Shown here: positions 42,254-51,546 of the stretch, in pieces
Layout: the number at the start of each line of letters is the position of its first letter
Numbering within the stretch: the stretch's first letter is position 1
Source of the DNA: Crinalium epipsammum PCC 9333
GTDB taxonomy: Bacteria > Cyanobacteriota > Cyanobacteriia > Cyanobacteriales > PCC-9333
Assembly (NCBI RefSeq): GCF_000317495.1
Contig: NC_019733.1
Coordinates: forward strand, 1-54,978
Reading direction: 5' to 3'
DNA length: 54,978 nucleotides
Notes under the pieces: model-generated
Database searches by the model: none
What the model was told of the DNA's origin: nothing
Seen by the model: only the letters and a program-made list of their open reading frames with translations
Program-made: the position numbers and the translations under genes

Positions 42254-45200
42254 TCATAAATTTTCCCAACTGATTTCGCTGATAATTTGCTCCGTAAGAT
42301 GAGTAATGCTAATGCCTCCAAGTAAGTGCTTTACCTGAATATCTATTCCTAGTTTTTGTTTAATTTTTTCCCGTAATTCCATTGCTGAAAGAGACTCTAA
42401 TCCCAATTCAGTCAAAGTAAGATTTACTGGCAATTGAGTCTGATTTATACCAAGAATCTTTAACATTTGAGATTGAAGATAGTTGTTTAAAAGTGGATAA
42501 CGATCGCTATTAGATGCTTTCAACTGTTGCAAAACATTTGATTGTTGAATCGCTGCGATATCTAAAGAATTTTCTTGCTTTAAGCCTTTATTTTTAGTTG
42601 AATTTTGCCCTCTATTTATTTGGGAATTTGTTTCTTGCAAATCAAAATCAGTTTCTGTTTCTTCCAGCAGTAATTCAATGAGTTCTTGACGCTGTTGCTC
42701 CAAAAGTTTGACTAATTTAGTGGAAAGCATTTTTTTACCTTTCTTGGAATTAACCTCATTTGACTTCAATTGAGTAATTATTTGTTCAGATGCAGGTGGA
42801 TGATTGTTGTCGTTGTCAGTTTCTAACCAATAGCGTTGACGTTGGAACGGATAGGTCGGTAAAACTACCCGATATCGCAGATAATCTTTGTCAAAGCCAG
42901 ACCAATCCACTTTCACCCCACTTACATACAACTGTCCCAAAGTCTGCAATAGTATTTGCCAATCAGCTTGTCCTGGGCGTAAGCTAGGTAGCCAGGTTCC
43001 AAAATTTTCTGGTAAACATTGATGTCCCATTCCTAATAAAGTTGGCTTAGAGCCACACTCTAGAAATACTTCATAACCGAGCTTATACAGAGTGTTTATA
43101 CCCGCTAAAAAGTTTACGGGTGAAAGGATGTGACGACACCAATATTCCGGAGTAGCTATATCGTTTGCGATCGCGTTTCCAGTAAGATTAGAAACCATAC
43201 TAATCTTTGGTGGCGAATAAGATATCTCGTTAGCTACTTTTAAAAAGTCTGTGATTATTGGCTTCATTAGCGGTGAGTGGAAAGCATGGGAAACCTGCAA
43301 TTGCTTTATTTTGATTCCTTCAGCCTCAAACTTCGCGCTCACAGCTTTAACTGCTTGCTCCTCCCCAGAAATAACAGTGCTTTCTAGTCCGTTAATCGCA
43401 GCGATGGATACCTTTGGGGCATACTCTTCTATGGCAGCAGTTATCTGCTCTTGGGAAGCCATGAGTGCTACCATTATGCCCTCTTTTGGTAACTGCTGCA
43501 TCAGATGGGCGCGTGCAGCAATCAATTTCAGACCATCTTCAAGTGAGAAAACTCCCGCTACACAAGCAGCGACATATTCTCCTACACTGTGACCCATGAC
43601 TACAGCCGGAGTAATGCCCCAAGACTGCCACAAACAATACAAAGCATATTCGATGGCAAACAAAGCAGGTTGAGTATAAGCTGTTTCATCTAGAGGCGAG
43701 TTTGCACCAGGTTGAGGATAAATAATGTCAAGTAATGATTTTTTTAAATAAGGCTGTAAAATGCGATCGCACTGTTCAAGAGCTTTCCTAAAAGTAGGTT
43801 GCGTCTTGTAAAGTTCCCATCCCATCTCAATATACTGAGAGCCTTGCCCAGTGAACAAAAAGGCAATTTTAGATGGTTCTGGATTACTGATGAAGCTACT
43901 GACAACCCCCACAGCTTCTTCCTCTCGATAGAAGCTTGCTAACTTAGTTTCAATTTCCTCCACAGAAGCTCCCACAATACTTACGCGGTGCTGTAAGTGG
44001 AGCCTTCCTGTATTAGCTGTAAAGCAAATATCAGCCAGTGATTGTTCTTGATTAACACTTAGATATTGACGATATCGATTTGCTAACTGAAGAAGTGCGC
44101 TCGAACTTTTTGCAGATATAACTAGAATATGCTCTGGACGTTTCCACTCAGAAATAATAGGTTTTAGTTCTGGAGCTTCTTGTACCAACATACAGGAATT
44201 AGTTCCACTGATACCAAAGCAATTCAGCGCGGCAATATGTGGACGGGATTGAGGCCAAGATGCAATTTGAGTAGGAATTTTTACAGCAGTTTCTTTCCAG
44301 TCAAGGCAGGGATTAATTTCCTTAATATTGATCTGAGGTGCAATTTCTTGATTTTGAAGAGATAATACTAACTTAATTAAAGATGCAATACCGCTCGCTG
44401 GTTCTGGATGCCCAATATTAGCCTTGCATGAACCAACCATTATAGGGGATTCCTGAGAGTGGTAAAGTCCAAAAACCTGTTCAATAGTCGTCAACTCTGT
44501 TGCATCACCAACTGCGGTTCCTGTACCATGAGCTTCAAAATAACTAACTTCAGAGGGATGAATGTTAGTTTGAGTTAGGACGCGATTTAATAATGCTTGC
44601 TGTGATTTCCCATTAGGAGCAGAAAAACTGTAGCTCGCCCCATCTTGATTAACACCACTACCGCGAATAACCGCTAAAATATTGTCTCTGTCAGCCAGAG
44701 CATCGGATAGACGTTTGAGAACGACAATACCACAGCCTTCGGCTCTGACATAACCATCTGCACTAGCATCAAATACTTTGCAATGGGTATCCAACGTTAG
44801 TATTCTGCCTTTGTAAGTGTAGACATGAACTGTGGGATCGAGGATGAGGTTAACTCCTCCTGCCAGAGCCATCTCACACTCACGCTGACGCAAGCTCATA
44901 CAGGCTTGGTGGATAGCAACTGACGAGGAGGAGCAAGCTGTATCAATAGTCATAGCAGGCCCCGTCAGCCCCCAAGTGTAGGAGATCCGTCCTGATGCTG
45001 CGTAGGATTTAACTCCGGTCACAAAAAACAACTCATGTTGTTTGTTTAGCTCCGGTGGTCGTTTTTGAATAACATCGTTGTAATCTTCACAGGTAAGACC
45101 AATGAAAACACCAGTGGAACTACCTGCCAATCTATCTGGTACGTGTCCAGATCTTTCTAAAGCTTCCCAACTAACTTCCAACAGTAAGCGATGTTGAGGG

Positions 45201-45568
45201 TCAATTGCACCTGCTTCTCGAGGAGAAATTCTAAAAAAATCCGCGTCGAATTGGTCAATATCTTTGAGAAAATAGCCATAACGCAGAGGCATTTTACCTG
45301 GAACAGTTGGATCTTGATCGTAATAATTTTTGATGTTCCAACGCTCATCAGGTATTTTACTTGCTGAATTAGTACCAGAGCGGAGTAACTGCCAAAAACT
45401 TTCGGGATCATCAGCCCCAGGAAAGCGGCAACTCATACCAATAATTGCAATAGGTTCAGTCTTTTCTTGCTCTAGCTTGTGTAATTGAGTTTCAAGCTGC
45501 TGAATATTTAAACCTGAGTTTTTTAAGTCGGAATGAAGATTTAAGTTACTTTCAAATTGATTTATCAT
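42254..45568 (-). CDS. Iterative-type polyketide synthase, KS-AT-ACP
   Basis: Encodes 1104 residues. Residues 38-460 are a ketosynthase with Cys212 (TACSSSS), His347 (EAHGTG) and His387 (NIGHPE). The acyltransferase is about 568-865: LFTGQGSQYIEMGW, Ser661 in GHSVGEY, and HAFHS (761-765), which predicts malonyl-CoA. Residues 900-914 (LPTYPFQRQRYWLE) end the AT linker. A 130-residue polar, coiled-coil linker leads to one acyl carrier domain with Ser1059 in LGLESLSAMEL. There is no KR, DH, ER, thioesterase, product-template or starter-transacylase domain. A single non-reducing module must act iteratively to make a poly-beta-ketone and relies on separate ketoreductase and cyclases. It is the first gene of the minus-strand cluster, with a promoter at 45621. 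Confidence 0.95.
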   Translation of the reverse strand: MINQFESNLNLHSDLKNSGLNIQQLETQLHKLEQEKTEPIAIIGMSCRFPGADDPESFWQLLRSGTNSASKIPDERWNIKNYYDQDPTVPGKMPLRYGYFLKDIDQFDADFFRISPREAGAIDPQHRLLLEVSWEALERSGHVPDRLAGSSTGVFIGLTCEDYNDVIQKRPPELNKQHELFFVTGVKSYAASGRISYTWGLTGPAMTIDTACSSSSVAIHQACMSLRQRECEMALAGGVNLILDPTVHVYTYKGRILTLDTHCKVFDASADGYVRAEGCGIVVLKRLSDALADRDNILAVIRGSGVNQDGASYSFSAPNGKSQQALLNRVLTQTNIHPSEVSYFEAHGTGTAVGDATELTTIEQVFGLYHSQESPIMVGSCKANIGHPEPASGIASLIKLVLSLQNQEIAPQINIKEINPCLDWKETAVKIPTQIASWPQSRPHIAALNCFGISGTNSCMLVQEAPELKPIISEWKRPEHILVISAKSSSALLQLANRYRQYLSVNQEQSLADICFTANTGRLHLQHRVSIVGASVEEIETKLASFYREEEAVGVVSSFISNPEPSKIAFLFTGQGSQYIEMGWELYKTQPTFRKALEQCDRILQPYLKKSLLDIIYPQPGANSPLDETAYTQPALFAIEYALYCLWQSWGITPAVVMGHSVGEYVAACVAGVFSLEDGLKLIAARAHLMQQLPKEGIMVALMASQEQITAAIEEYAPKVSIAAINGLESTVISGEEQAVKAVSAKFEAEGIKIKQLQVSHAFHSPLMKPIITDFLKVANEISYSPPKISMVSNLTGNAIANDIATPEYWCRHILSPVNFLAGINTLYKLGYEVFLECGSKPTLLGMGHQCLPENFGTWLPSLRPGQADWQILLQTLGQLYVSGVKVDWSGFDKDYLRYRVVLPTYPFQRQRYWLETDNDNNHPPASEQIITQLKSNEVNSKKGKKMLSTKLVKLLEQQRQELIELLLEETETDFDLQETNSQINRGQNSTKNKGLKQENSLDIAAIQQSNVLQQLKASNSDRYPLLNNYLQSQMLKILGINQTQLPVNLTLTELGLESLSAMELREKIKQKLGIDIQVKHLLGGISITHLTEQIISEISWENL

Positions 45569-45620
45569 TATCTATTAATTTTGAGCTAATAAATTTATGT
45601 AAAATTTGTAGCAAAAGCTA

Positions 45621-45629
45621 ATTATATCA
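45621..45629 (-). promoter_or_regulatory. Extended -10 promoter for the polyketide operon
   Basis: On the minus strand TGATATAAT (45629 to 45621) is a perfect extended -10 box. A -35 match is poor (TGAAAT-like). Transcription would begin near 45614, giving a leader of about 46 bases before the synthase ATG at 45568. No clear Shine-Dalgarno precedes that ATG. Confidence 0.45.
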
Positions 45630-46122
45630 TTAAGTAAAAATTAATTTCACGAGGAGAGACAGATTACCTAAAAATTAACAGTTTGTTGCATTTTTTTTGT
45701 ATGGATTTGCATCTATTAATATCTTCACCCAGGGCAAACGCATCAAATTTTGGCTCTTCCGTAGTTAGTATGCTAAAATATTATATTTATTCTAATTAGT
45801 TTGATTGACAAATAAAAAGGTTAATGACAAAACTGCTGGGTTTACCTGGCGTGATAGTAGAGGATAGCATGGAGACAGAATCAACAATAATTTTATCAGT
45901 AAGAGCCAGCAGTAAAACAGCAATTTGCTCTGTACTGTGGTCAAGTGAGCCGTCGTCTTCCTGAACGAACACAGTCAGTGATTAAAGAAGTGATGCTGAA
46001 ATGGGGAGAAAAAGTATTGTATCAGATCAAAGAAGTAAGTATGGATATGACTGGTAACTATAAATCTTGGGTGAGCCAACTATGCCCAAATGCTGATGTA
46101 ACGATAGATAGATTTTATGTTT

Positions 46123-47309
46123 AGCTGCTACGCAGCTAAATTTAATAAATAGCGTTACCTTTGTTTTTAATCTTACGTTCCCATTTAATAACAAGACCTC
46201 CTTCGTTTAACAATGTATTTAACAATTTTTCTAGCTGTTCTACTGACTCGAATAGTCTATGAGCTATATATTCTTTCGCAGAATGCCAAACTAATTCAAT
46301 TAGATTATAGTCTGGGCTATATGGCGGTAAAAACTCCAAAACGATATTGGACATTTCTGTAGCAATTTTTTCTAAAATATTTTTTCTTTTGTGGAAGCTG
46401 GCATTGTCCAAAACAATGATTATTTTTGCAGAACACTTAGTAAATTTTTCAGGTTGATTTCCTTGCTCTATCCATTCTTGCAATAACAAACTATTCAATA
46501 GTTGTATCTGTTCGTAAAATGTATCCGCATTTCATTTTTTAATAACAAAATTAATTCTCTTTTTGTCGTGATAACGCAATCCTCCCATAATATTCACTCT
46601 TCCTCTTCTTCTTTGTCCCGTCACCTTCTTCCTGTGACCTTTCTTTCCCCAAGTTTTTCTTCTTATCACTCTTAAACTAAAACCACTTTCGTCCCAGAAC
46701 CATACCTGTAAACGCTCTGGGGTGGCAAGCGTTATTTTTAAATATTCCGCTAATTTTTCTTTAAATACTTTACGCTTTTCAGGATTTTGTTTGTCCTCTA
46801 GGCTGTATTTTGCCCACAGGTAAACGTACTTTTTTCTTTCTAATCTTCTCCTCACTTGAGAACCACTTAACTTAATTCCTGTTGCTTGTTCCAGGTAAGT
46901 CGCTAGTCTTGCTGCTGTCCATCTCCAAAATTCATATCCATCTTCTGCTGGCTCTTTTTCAACAACTTCTAATAATAAGTTTTCATATTCTTGGGTAATT
47001 TTAGTAAAATTACCTGCTCTTCTTCCATCTAAAAAGCTTTCTAGTTGATCTGGGTCGCCATGCACCGCCCAATATGCTACTGTTGGATATGCTATCTGTA
47101 AAAAATTACTGATTTCTTGGTAAGTTTTCCCCTCATTCATTAATAATAAAATCAGAACCTTCTCTCTTACATAGGGATTTTCATGCTCTTTTAAGATTTT
47201 TAGTAGCCGTTCTCTCTGTTCTTGAGAAAGATGGTTTTTGGCTGGCATATATAGCTGTAATAGCTTATTTGATTATTTTGACATTATACAATCAAGCTGC
47301 GTAGCAGCT
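46123..47309 (-). mobile_element. IS630-family insertion sequence (1187 bp) inserted in the ISL3 remnant
   Basis: Ends are AGCTGCTACGCAGCT (46123-46137) and its reverse complement (47295-47309). The flanks are TT (46121-46122) and TA (47310-47311), consistent with a TA target duplicated by an IS630/Tc1-type transposase and one base changed. Removing the element and one TA restores DRFYVTKMVHEELN in the ISL3 transposase. Confidence 0.85.
46142..47248 (-). pseudogene. IS630-type DDE transposase with one in-frame stop
   Basis: The N-terminal 238 residues begin at 47248 and contain the HTH (NPYVREKVLILLLMNEGKTY) and the first DDE residues (VWFWDESGFSL). They end at a TGA (46532-46534) after NFVIKK. 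The same frame then continues directly as NADTFYEQIQLLN and on to IIVLDNASFHKRKNI, FLPPYSPDYNLIELVW and the stop at 46142. A Gly codon (GGA) is expected where TGA stands, so a single substitution has interrupted the gene. It is not a frameshift: the two parts are exactly 12 codons apart in one frame. Confidence 0.85.
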
Positions 47310-47803
47310 TACCAAGATGGTTCACGAAGAGTTAAATCAGGCGAAAATTGAGCAAAAGAAAGCAGCAGAATCGCTAAATATAAAAGAAAGAGCTAAATTA
47401 TTTAGTAGTTTAAAGGGTAGTAAATATACATTGATGAAAGCTGAAAAAAACTTATCTCAAAAACAGGAAAAAAAAATACTAAAAGTAAAAAACGCTTCAC
47501 CTAATATCGCAATTATGCACTCTTTAAAGGAAGAGTTTCACTATTTGTTTGAAAATAATAAAAATTTAGGTCAGGGAACTCTAGAACTAATTGATTGGTT
47601 GAAAAAGGCAGAACCTTACTATAAAAAGAGTGTCACAACGATTAAACGCTGGCACTTCTGAATTAGAGCTTAATTTTTCGCACATGATTCTCAACTATTG
47701 AAGTGTACCAATATCTGATTATTTCTGATCAGTTATAAACTTTGCACAAGTCATTCATTGGGATCAAGTTAACTAACACCCACAGTGGCAACTGCTAACA
47801 ATA

Positions 47804-48011
47804 GGCATCACCGTGCCAAAACGGGAAAATTGTACGCTAAGGCTGAAAGTCTTTCCCCGTCTTACTTGTAGAAATTATTATTCTTGCAAGGTGCAGAGTA
47901 TAGGGTATACTCTGCACCTTGATAGTGGGGTCAAATTAACGTATTTTCAGGGCTTAGGATTTGATGCCGATTTCTTAACGTACAATTTTCCTCTTTCGGC
48001 ACGGTGATGCC
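47804..48011. mobile_element. 208-bp MITE with 38-bp inverted ends and a 5-bp target duplication
   Basis: GGCATCACCGTGCC begins the left end; the right end is its complement, and the two arms match over about 38 bases with five differences. CAATA directly precedes the element (47799-47803) and directly follows it (48012-48016). The inside carries a second hairpin (AAGGTGCAGAGTATA with its complement, 47889-47921). No gene fits. 47662-47798 shows nothing else. Confidence 0.9.
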
Positions 48012-48130
48012 CAATAGGGCTATCGCCCTTTAGGAATTAAAGACGATGGGGAAAATGGAGTCTATTTTCAAGAGTGTCAGTTATTAAAACAGCTTTCACT
48101 ATTTTAATAACTGACAGTATTACTAACACC
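48012..48130 (+). repeat. Flanking repeat, left copy, with GGGCTATCGCCC hairpin
   Basis: AATAGGGCTATCGCCCTT, then GATGGGGAAAATGGAGTC, TATTTTCAAGAGTG and AAACAGCTTTCACTATTTTA match, in order, a stretch at 51908-52025. The two copies lie on either side of the helicase-methyltransferase gene in the same orientation. The MITE inserted right at the edge of this copy. Confidence 0.7.
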
Positions 48131-48135
48131 TAGTA

Positions 48136-51100
48136 CTAAAATTGGATGTTGATACCGCTAGGTAAACGTTCCGACTTAAGTGCGTGAATGTGTGTAAAAA
48201 TCCACCGCTCTTCAACACTAATAATCTTAAAACCATTAGCTGACAAATCAGCACAAAACTGCTCCTTATTTCCAAACCTAGAATGTGGCTCGATAATGTG
48301 TAACTGCCCGTCAAGCTTGAGAGTGCGATACGCCTCCAATATATAATCAGTAAAATTTGATCCCATCAGCGACAAGCAGAAAATAGCTACATCCAACGTC
48401 TTGTCGGCTAACGGTAATGAAGCCAAATCACAAGCAATAACTTGCTCGTTAATAGCAACGTGGTCGAAACTGTAAACTTTATGCTTATCTCCAACATGAG
48501 ACGCTAACAAAGCCTCACCACAACCAAAATCACCAATACAGTAACCGCTACGATGACTACACCAGTCAATCATTTCCATATATGGAATAACTGTCCAATC
48601 TGCACGTGCTTCCCTGTAATAAGCGTGATACTGCATCCACTCTTCTGGATTAGACTGCAAGCGAACGTGAGTATTTTCGCTTTTCGTTTGGTTCCACAGG
48701 CGGTTCAGAGAAGAGAAATCGCTTTTTCGTCGTTGTAATTTCTCTACTTCCTCATCCTCTGGTAACGGGACTACAATCACAGAGCGGTCAATAACCTTAA
48801 CCCCAGTTTCCAGTTTCTGCAACCAACCCAAGACATCACTATAAGCTTGGGCAGGTGTCCGTAAATGCCCCTCTGGAACCACCCCATCTACCGCAGCATC
48901 AGCAAGAGACTTTTTAAACTGCAACCGTTGCATCTTTGAATCGCACCACGACCACCTAGTTCCGTTAACATCGGCATAAGTTAACGGAATTACCACCGTT
49001 ACCTGCTCATGACGTTGCCCTGGACGAATCAGACGACCATTAAGCTGCTCGAATTCCGCATAAGTCCAAGGTAAGACATTAATAATCAATCGGTTACAAA
49101 CAGCTTGGAATCCATCTATCCCAACGCTAATAATATCCGAGGCAATCAATACGTCAGTATCGCCATAAAGAAAGCTGTCCCGCCCAGATTTATCTTCACC
49201 TGTATAGAATCCAACTTTCCAACCATCCCAAATCAGCGCATCTCTGAGTATCTTGGCAATTCCTTGAATTAAAGGAGTATAGATAATGGTCTTTTTACGG
49301 ACGTTTTCTCTAATCACAGGCAGTCGGGCGCGGGTGAGAATTTTCTCTAATTCCAGTATGCTGTCCTGCTTTTGTAGCAACCGCACAGAGTCCAAAAATT
49401 CAGCACAATCTACGGGGATTTCTTCTACTTCTAGCTTATAATCCACGCTATACTTGGGCATCCAGCGTATACCCAAGGAAACGAGACGCTGGTGCAGCTT
49501 CATGCAGTTGGATACCGTTGGCTTAGTATCGAGTTCAGAATGGGAGAAACCTGTTACCATTTCGACTAAGTTCTTCCCTTCTTCTAAGTTGTTGATAACT
49601 GGCGTGGCTGACATAGCTAGAACGTGCAAACCAGGATGGCGCTCACCTGCGTTATAAAGCAGTGCTTGTACCATCTGCCTACGTTGCGACAGTTTAGTAG
49701 ATTCGCGCTGCTTGACAAACTGAATTTCGTCAATAACGATTAAATCTATCGGCAAATCGTTATTGAGTAATAAGCGTATGTTTGTAGCAGATTTATCCTG
49801 CTGGAACATCTCGTAGTTAAGAATCAGGTAGCGACCGTTGTTAGATGCACCCCAGTCTGGTGTAAAAGTCTTGGTACGCACCACGCTATCTGGAAAAGCA
49901 TTGAGAATCGCCCTCTCCCAATCAATGACTACGCTATTAGGGCAGCAGATAATAGTAAAATTCGCTCTTATTACTCGGCTAGCAAGTATAGCACCGAATG
50001 TTTTGCCAGTACCTGCTCCAGACAAATTGCCAATGCGCTTGTACTTGCTTAATTTTACCGCCGTAAGCCGTTGCATTAAGTTTGGTTCAACAATTAAGCC
50101 ATCAATGCGGAAGTTGTAACCATCTGGCAATTCGAGTTGACTCGCTTGATTATATTCATCAAGGAAATACGTTTTGACCATTTCTGCATAGCCAGAACCT
50201 GTATACTTCTGTGCTTGAGCAACAGCCTCTGCTGGATTAACAAAAGCGTGTTTCCAAATTTTATCCAAAGCTGATGCCCTTAAAAATTCTACAGCTAATG
50301 AATCTCCGTCAGAAGTAATTAGGTGATTTAATGATTCTAAAACTGATAAAGTTTCTACTACTGGTAAAGTATCGGATGCTTCGGGTGAAGTGATTTCTGC
50401 GATTAATTCATCCGATGCCTCAATATTATCAACAACTTGCTCATCGGCGGATAGTGCTTCTAAAGAAAGCTCTTTATCTTGTAAGAAATCATCAACAAGT
50501 GATGGCTCGTCGTTAACAAATTTGTTGATTTCGGATATAGGGAATTTCCCTGTGGCGAGCGCCTTTAAAAACCCCTTACTCTTACCTTGGGCATGAAGTA
50601 TGCCATTTTGTTGAAATACCAGGTAAAGTTCTGCTGGGGTGAAGGTATCTAGATAAGGAATTAACGAGCGGACAAAAGATTTAATCACTCCCACTGTCCA
50701 CCCGTTCTTACAACCAGGGCAACCACTATTAAGCCGTGTTCTGGTATGAATACAAGCACACCATTCGTGATTTTTATTGATGGGACAAAGCCACCATGCT
50801 GGTTGTCTGGCACCTGGTACAACTTCTGATGGGGTGAGCGGTTGGTTTAAAGTTGGATGCCATTGTGCTGCTATTTCTGGATATAAACTAGCGAGTGAGC
50901 CCTTTTTAGATGGCTTTCTGCCTGCACAATACGGACACCCTTGCCCTTTGGTTCTTCCTCGAACATCAGTTTTCCACTCGTGGTCTTCATCTTTGGGGCA
51001 TTTCCACCATGCTTTCTGACCCGACCCTGCTACGACTTCTGATAGCTTTTTGGGAGCGTTTTTAGTCGGATGCCATTGTGCTGCTATTTCTGGATGTTTA

Positions 51101-51546
51101 CGGACGAGTGAGTTAGTTCCAGATGCCTTTCTGCCTGCACAATACGGGCATTTATTTCCTTTCGTCCTTTTAACAATAGAAGCTTGCCACTCGTGGTCTT
51201 CCCCTTTGGGACATTTCCACCATACTTTCTGACCCGACCCTGCTACGACTTCTGATAGCTTTTTGGGAGCGTTTAAAGTCGGATGCCATTGTGCCGCTAT
51301 TTCTGGATGTTTACGGACGAGTGAGTTAGTTCCAGATGCCCTTCTGTTGCTGCAAAACGGGCAGGCAAATTTTTTGGCTTGATGGGAAATTCGTGCTTGC
51401 CATACGTGATCGGGTTCATTTTTACACCACAACCATACATTCCTTTCTGAACCTGCTGTCACTTGATCTGGCTTGAGGTTGCCGTTTTTAGTTGGATGCC
51501 ATTGTGCTACTAGATGGGGATGAGTAACTGATAGGGGAAGAGTCAT
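48136..51546 (-). CDS. Zinc-ribbon x4 / SF2 helicase / Rrp8-like methyltransferase fusion
   Basis: Encodes 1136 residues. Residues 7-280 are four DUF4379-type zinc ribbons (HPEIAAQWHPT, WWKCPKGEDHEW, CPYCAGRK); units 2 and 3 are nearly identical. A variable region with helices and acidic stretches (280-490) follows. Residues 490-850 are a superfamily-2 helicase: GAGTGKT (510-516), IDEIQF (605-610), MSATP (645-649) and QLNGRLIRPGQ (834-844). The last 140 residues are a methyltransferase with the features of the eukaryotic Rrp8 family: IGDFGCGEALLASH (1004-1017), CLSLMGSN (1057-1064) and EPHSRFGN (1086-1093). The protein would bind nucleic acid through the ribbons, translocate, and methylate it. 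It is alone between two repeats. Candidate roles are anti-restriction, defence or plasmid DNA/RNA modification. Confidence 0.85.
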   Translation of the reverse strand: MTLPLSVTHPHLVAQWHPTKNGNLKPDQVTAGSERNVWLWCKNEPDHVWQARISHQAKKFACPFCSNRRASGTNSLVRKHPEIAAQWHPTLNAPKKLSEVVAGSGQKVWWKCPKGEDHEWQASIVKRTKGNKCPYCAGRKASGTNSLVRKHPEIAAQWHPTKNAPKKLSEVVAGSGQKAWWKCPKDEDHEWKTDVRGRTKGQGCPYCAGRKPSKKGSLASLYPEIAAQWHPTLNQPLTPSEVVPGARQPAWWLCPINKNHEWCACIHTRTRLNSGCPGCKNGWTVGVIKSFVRSLIPYLDTFTPAELYLVFQQNGILHAQGKSKGFLKALATGKFPISEINKFVNDEPSLVDDFLQDKELSLEALSADEQVVDNIEASDELIAEITSPEASDTLPVVETLSVLESLNHLITSDGDSLAVEFLRASALDKIWKHAFVNPAEAVAQAQKYTGSGYAEMVKTYFLDEYNQASQLELPDGYNFRIDGLIVEPNLMQRLTAVKLSKYKRIGNLSGAGTGKTFGAILASRVIRANFTIICCPNSVVIDWERAILNAFPDSVVRTKTFTPDWGASNNGRYLILNYEMFQQDKSATNIRLLLNNDLPIDLIVIDEIQFVKQRESTKLSQRRQMVQALLYNAGERHPGLHVLAMSATPVINNLEEGKNLVEMVTGFSHSELDTKPTVSNCMKLHQRLVSLGIRWMPKYSVDYKLEVEEIPVDCAEFLDSVRLLQKQDSILELEKILTRARLPVIRENVRKKTIIYTPLIQGIAKILRDALIWDGWKVGFYTGEDKSGRDSFLYGDTDVLIASDIISVGIDGFQAVCNRLIINVLPWTYAEFEQLNGRLIRPGQRHEQVTVVIPLTYADVNGTRWSWCDSKMQRLQFKKSLADAAVDGVVPEGHLRTPAQAYSDVLGWLQKLETGVKVIDRSVIVVPLPEDEEVEKLQRRKSDFSSLNRLWNQTKSENTHVRLQSNPEEWMQYHAYYREARADWTVIPYMEMIDWCSHRSGYCIGDFGCGEALLASHVGDKHKVYSFDHVAINEQVIACDLASLPLADKTLDVAIFCLSLMGSNFTDYILEAYRTLKLDGQLHIIEPHSRFGNKEQFCADLSANGFKIISVEERWIFTHIHALKSERLPSGINIQF

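Larger units (their letters stand above)
45752..47661 (+). pseudogene. ISL3-family insertion sequence remnant, split by an IS630-type element
   Basis: GGCTCTTCCGTAG at 45752 looks like the ISL3 terminal repeat. A degenerate transposase follows: MTKLLGLPGVIVEDSMETES from 45824, then a one-base insertion in the zinc-finger region (TGC TCT G TAC TGT, where CPYC is expected), then CGQVSRRLPERTQSVIKEVM joined directly to VSMDMTGNYKSWVSQLCPNA and DRFYV, so the HTH and the first DDE part are deleted. The frame continues beyond the inserted element at 47312 (MVHEELNQAKIEQKKAAESL) and ends at 47661 (TIKRWHF), short of the usual C-terminus. Three independent lesions make it dead. Confidence 0.75.

Noticed and set aside
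42254-45568. Assignment to a known modular, enediyne, PUFA or heterocyst-glycolipid synthase
   Set aside because: Those have KR, DH or several carrier domains; this protein has only KS, AT and one ACP, and the neighbours are aromatic-polyketide tailoring genes.
46498-46534. Programmed ribosomal frameshift between two parts of the IS630 transposase
   Set aside because: The two parts are exactly twelve codons apart in the same frame; the interruption is an in-frame TGA, so frameshifting would not join them.
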